64,000 bases of DNA from Apus apus (taxonomy: Eukaryota > Chordata > Aves > Apodiformes > Apodidae), in the NCBI RefSeq assembly GCF_020740795.1, contig NC_067299.1, forward strand, positions 7,362,001 through 7,426,000, given 5' to 3'. The first letter of the stretch is position 1. Each line of letters begins with the position of its first letter. Positions 62,001-64,000 of the stretch are shown one piece after another. Position numbers and translations under genes: made by a program. The notes under the pieces are model-generated. The model was given only the letters and a program-made list of their open reading frames with translations. It was not told the DNA's origin and searched no databases.

Positions 62001-63445
62001 TTGAACAAAGCAGCTCCCTGGGAAGCTGGTAGATGATCTGTGCCCCATGGCTTGAGCTGCTGCTTGTGACTTGGCTTTCTGAATTGTGATAAAAATTGTT
62101 GTGGGGGTCATTTCACCTGCTACTGTAAAGCCAGAGTAACCAATGCAGTTGAGGGAAGCTCTAGGTCCTCAATAGTCCTAAGCATCCTTTAAGTCGTGTT
62201 GGGTACCTAGTTTTGAAAACCTGGCTTAAATTTATTCTAGGCAGAGGGTTTAACAATCAAGCAGCTGCCTGAGCAGAGCTCCTAACTGTCAAGAAAAGAA
62301 AATCTTAGCAACACTTACCATGAATTCCTATCATGTGCTCAAGAATTAATACCCTCTCAGCTAAAATCTTCAGAGCTTCTCGAAGTTGTTGAACACCTTC
62401 CCCCTGCAAGAAGGAAAAGAAAACTAACATTGGTGTACGTTGCAGCATAGGCTTCTTGTCATAATGTTGCCTCCAGAATGCCAGACTATGTTGTTTGACT
62501 GTTGAAAAAAAGAAAAGATGTAAAAGGGTTAAGTAGGAATGCAGAAGAAATCCCTCTTTGAAGAAAACCTCCTCAGTTTCACCCCTATGTTTACAGAGCC
62601 TCTGACCCAAAGCCAAGACTTTCAGTTTAGTTCCTGCTTCTGCAGTGGGCCAAACCCAGGGTGTATATTCTGTCAAACCTTTACCAACTATGCTGAACTA
62701 CCTGGAGAACAGGTTTTGCTGTCATCTGATGTTCACACTGATCATCATTGAGTTACATGGGCTTTCTCTTTGTTGTTCCACCAGGAAACTGTGACATGTG
62801 TCCAGCATCATCTTGTTGCTCCCTTTTAAACTGGAATAGTGGCCCACAAACCCATCCTGATGGGCTTCACAATGCCTCTCACATAGCTCTTGGCTGGGCC
62901 ACATGCTGCCTGAAACCTGTCCACATACTTTCACATACACTCAAGCTGTAGTTCGTTGCCCCCATTGCCTTAGATAAGCACTTGAAGGGCCAGACAGGTG
63001 TTGAGAAGTATTTTAGGGTGGGAGAACAGAGATGCAAGAACTCCAACTCTCTCTCCAAACCTGAATCTCTTTGGGAACCTGCCCCAAGCTTGTGGGAGGG
63101 ACAATGGGGAGTAATTCCCTACCTTGTAGCAGCTCTGTATGGCAGAACAATCACTGAGGCCTCAGAAGGTATTCTGAGAGCACAGAGAGGACAGCTGACC
63201 ACATGGCCGAGGAAACCTCAAAGACCAAGATTCCTTATTAAGATCAAACCCAAGGTTTAAATCATCTCTTGCTCTGCACTTTTAACTGTGGACAGGCCCC
63301 TTGCCCTCACAGAGCCAAGGCCCTCCCTGCCAAAGGGAGTATGGTTGAAGCACAGTAAAGAGACAAAAAGGAAAGTAGCACAATAGACATGCATGCTTAC
63401 ATCAGCACCTTTGTCACCTTCCTCACCCTTCTTGCCTGGTTCACC
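58838..63445 (-). CDS. COL26A1: COL26A1, last three coding exons (partial gene)
   Basis: COL26A1 (EMID2) is a secreted extracellular-matrix protein with an N-terminal EMI domain, two collagenous segments and a short C-terminal non-collagenous part. Only the 3' end is in the window; EMI domain and most collagen exons lie beyond 64,000. Exons at 63,445-63,401, 62,403-62,319 and 59,010-58,838 join in frame. They encode the end of a Gly-X-Y segment, then GVQQLREALKILAERVLILE, an amphipathic helix likely to help chain association, then the acidic/Ser segment DSLSSIEPGSGQD and a basic IKIKRGG tail ending in RRRSNRMK. EHMIGIHD and the GSGQD/KRGG pattern favour COL26A1 over its paralogue EMID1, whose tail differs as I remember it. 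No breaks are seen. Confidence 0.85.
59180..59270 (+). repeat. L2/MIR-type relic
   Basis: TAAGCTCTTTGGGGTAAGTA with a following CTGTCACCACATG and TCATTTGTACTTCC follows the TGTAAGCTCTTTGGGGCAGG GACTGTC family phrase seen also near 19.7 kb. It lies in the intron before the last COL26A1 exon. Confidence 0.5.
59271..62318. other. COL26A1 penultimate intron
   Basis: The splice phases on both sides fit, so no missing exon is required here. The intron shows unique sequence with poly-T near 60,229 and no other feature that I can name. Confidence 0.6.
62319..62403 (-). CDS. COL26A1: COL26A1 helix-encoding exon
   Basis: The acceptor is CCTTCTTGCAG before 62,403 and the donor GTAAGT follows 62,319. 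The exon is 85 nt, phase 0 to phase 1. It encodes GEGVQQLREALKILAERVLI then LEHMIGIH: heptad-like Leu/Ile spacing indicates a short amphipathic or coiled-coil helix just after the collagen segment. Confidence 0.93.
63401..63445 (-). CDS. COL26A1: COL26A1 collagenous exon (45 nt)
   Basis: The acceptor is TGTCTGTTTTAG before 63,445 and the donor GTAAGC follows 63,401. Exactly 45 nt in phase 0, encoding five Gly-X-Y triplets, GEPGKKGEEGDKGAD. 45 nt is a classic collagen exon size. The next exon starts with Gly, so the repeat runs on into it for one or two triplets. Confidence 0.92.
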
Positions 63446-64000
63446 CTAAAACAGACAAGAAAAAGAAATTTGTTTTCATGTGACTGAGGACCCTGTGTCC
63501 AGGGTCACTTGCATCCCTTACCTCCACGGGAACAATTTGAAGGCAGAAGCTTTTCACCAGCAGAAAACAAACTGACTGGCACTTAAAGCCAAGGGCCAAA
63601 GTGCTCACTTGAGTTCGGTCCTGGCTCCCACCAGCTTCCCAGGAGGTCATCACCATTTCTAACACTGATGAACTTGTCCAGGAGTGGCCAAGCTGCAGGA
63701 GGGGCTGGCTGCCATGGCCTGGGCCCACAACAAGGCTGCATCTCCTGATGATCTCAACAAGCGGTGCTTTTAGCTCACACTGAGATAACAATACCTTTCC
63801 CCTCCCCCCAAACCTGCACATGTTCCTCTTTGATTTAGAACATAAAATCCTCCATTCTACTTTCATTCATTAGTCACATCACTTTCTGCCTCTTAAGATG
63901 CTCTTTAAGCTTTTCTTGAACAAAGATCCCTATGTACTGTGAACACAGGTCTGATGTTCCCCCTAACCAGGAGGTTCATGCATTTCCCAAAGACCAGATG
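63446..64000. other. COL26A1 intron, cut by the window edge
   Basis: I see no further Gly-X-Y exon with splice sites in this stretch. The long minus-strand open frame at 63,441-63,866 crosses the collagen exon in another frame and is not coding. Confidence 0.55.

Noticed and set aside
63441-63866. Minus-strand open frame of 141 codons overlapping the collagen exon
   Set aside because: It uses a different frame from the Gly-X-Y exon and ignores its splice sites.
1-64000. Prokaryote-type features, CRISPR arrays, tRNA or rRNA genes, intact retroviruses
   Set aside because: No direct-repeat arrays, tRNA B-box context outside MIR relics, rRNA blocks, or LTR/gag/pol remains were seen.

Overview
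This window looks like single-copy vertebrate nuclear DNA from a bird. The evidence is: two clear CR1 LINE 3' ends carrying the avian CR1 tail (an ATTCTGTG/ATTCTATGA octamer run at about 27,812 and 32,882), a strongly decayed older CR1 copy, a few relic MIR/L2-type fragments, low repeat density and split genes with GT-AG introns. There are no prokaryotic gene layouts, CRISPR arrays, tRNA genes or rRNA genes. The species cannot be named from the sequence alone.

Two protein-coding genes can be supported, both on the minus strand. At the right edge (58,838-63,445) lie the last three coding exons of the emilin-domain collagen COL26A1: a 45-nt Gly-X-Y exon, an exon encoding an amphipathic helix, and the last exon with a basic tail. 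The rest of that gene lies beyond 64,000. About 8 kb downstream in its transcription direction is a complete six-coding-exon gene (50,721 to 38,349). It encodes a 371-residue 3beta-hydroxysteroid dehydrogenase most like HSD3B7, with an NAD-binding Rossmann glycine motif, the YxxxK catalytic pair and a C-terminal hydrophobic segment. All six exons join in phase without a frameshift. A TATA-like box and a CCAAT box sit upstream of its start codon.

The left 38 kb contains no gene I can name. It holds AT-rich stretches that look like conserved regulatory DNA (near 0.6-0.9, 16.8-17.0, 24.2-24.4, 33.7-34.0 and 36.5-36.8 kb), one short open frame of protein-like composition at 9.24-9.45 kb, the two recent CR1 copies, a GC-rich island at 31.2-32.2 kb with a decayed acidic/proline-rich repeat frame, and a 65-nt hairpin at 34.04-34.10 kb. 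This region could be intergenic or intronic to a gene whose exons lie outside the window.

The two genes do not form a pathway. COL26A1 is a secreted matrix protein and the HSD3B7-like enzyme is a membrane-bound steroid/sterol oxidoreductase. Their adjacency is a synteny marker. Coordinates of the spliced genes were worked out by hand from splice sites and phase; family assignments rest on remembered family sequences, not on a search.
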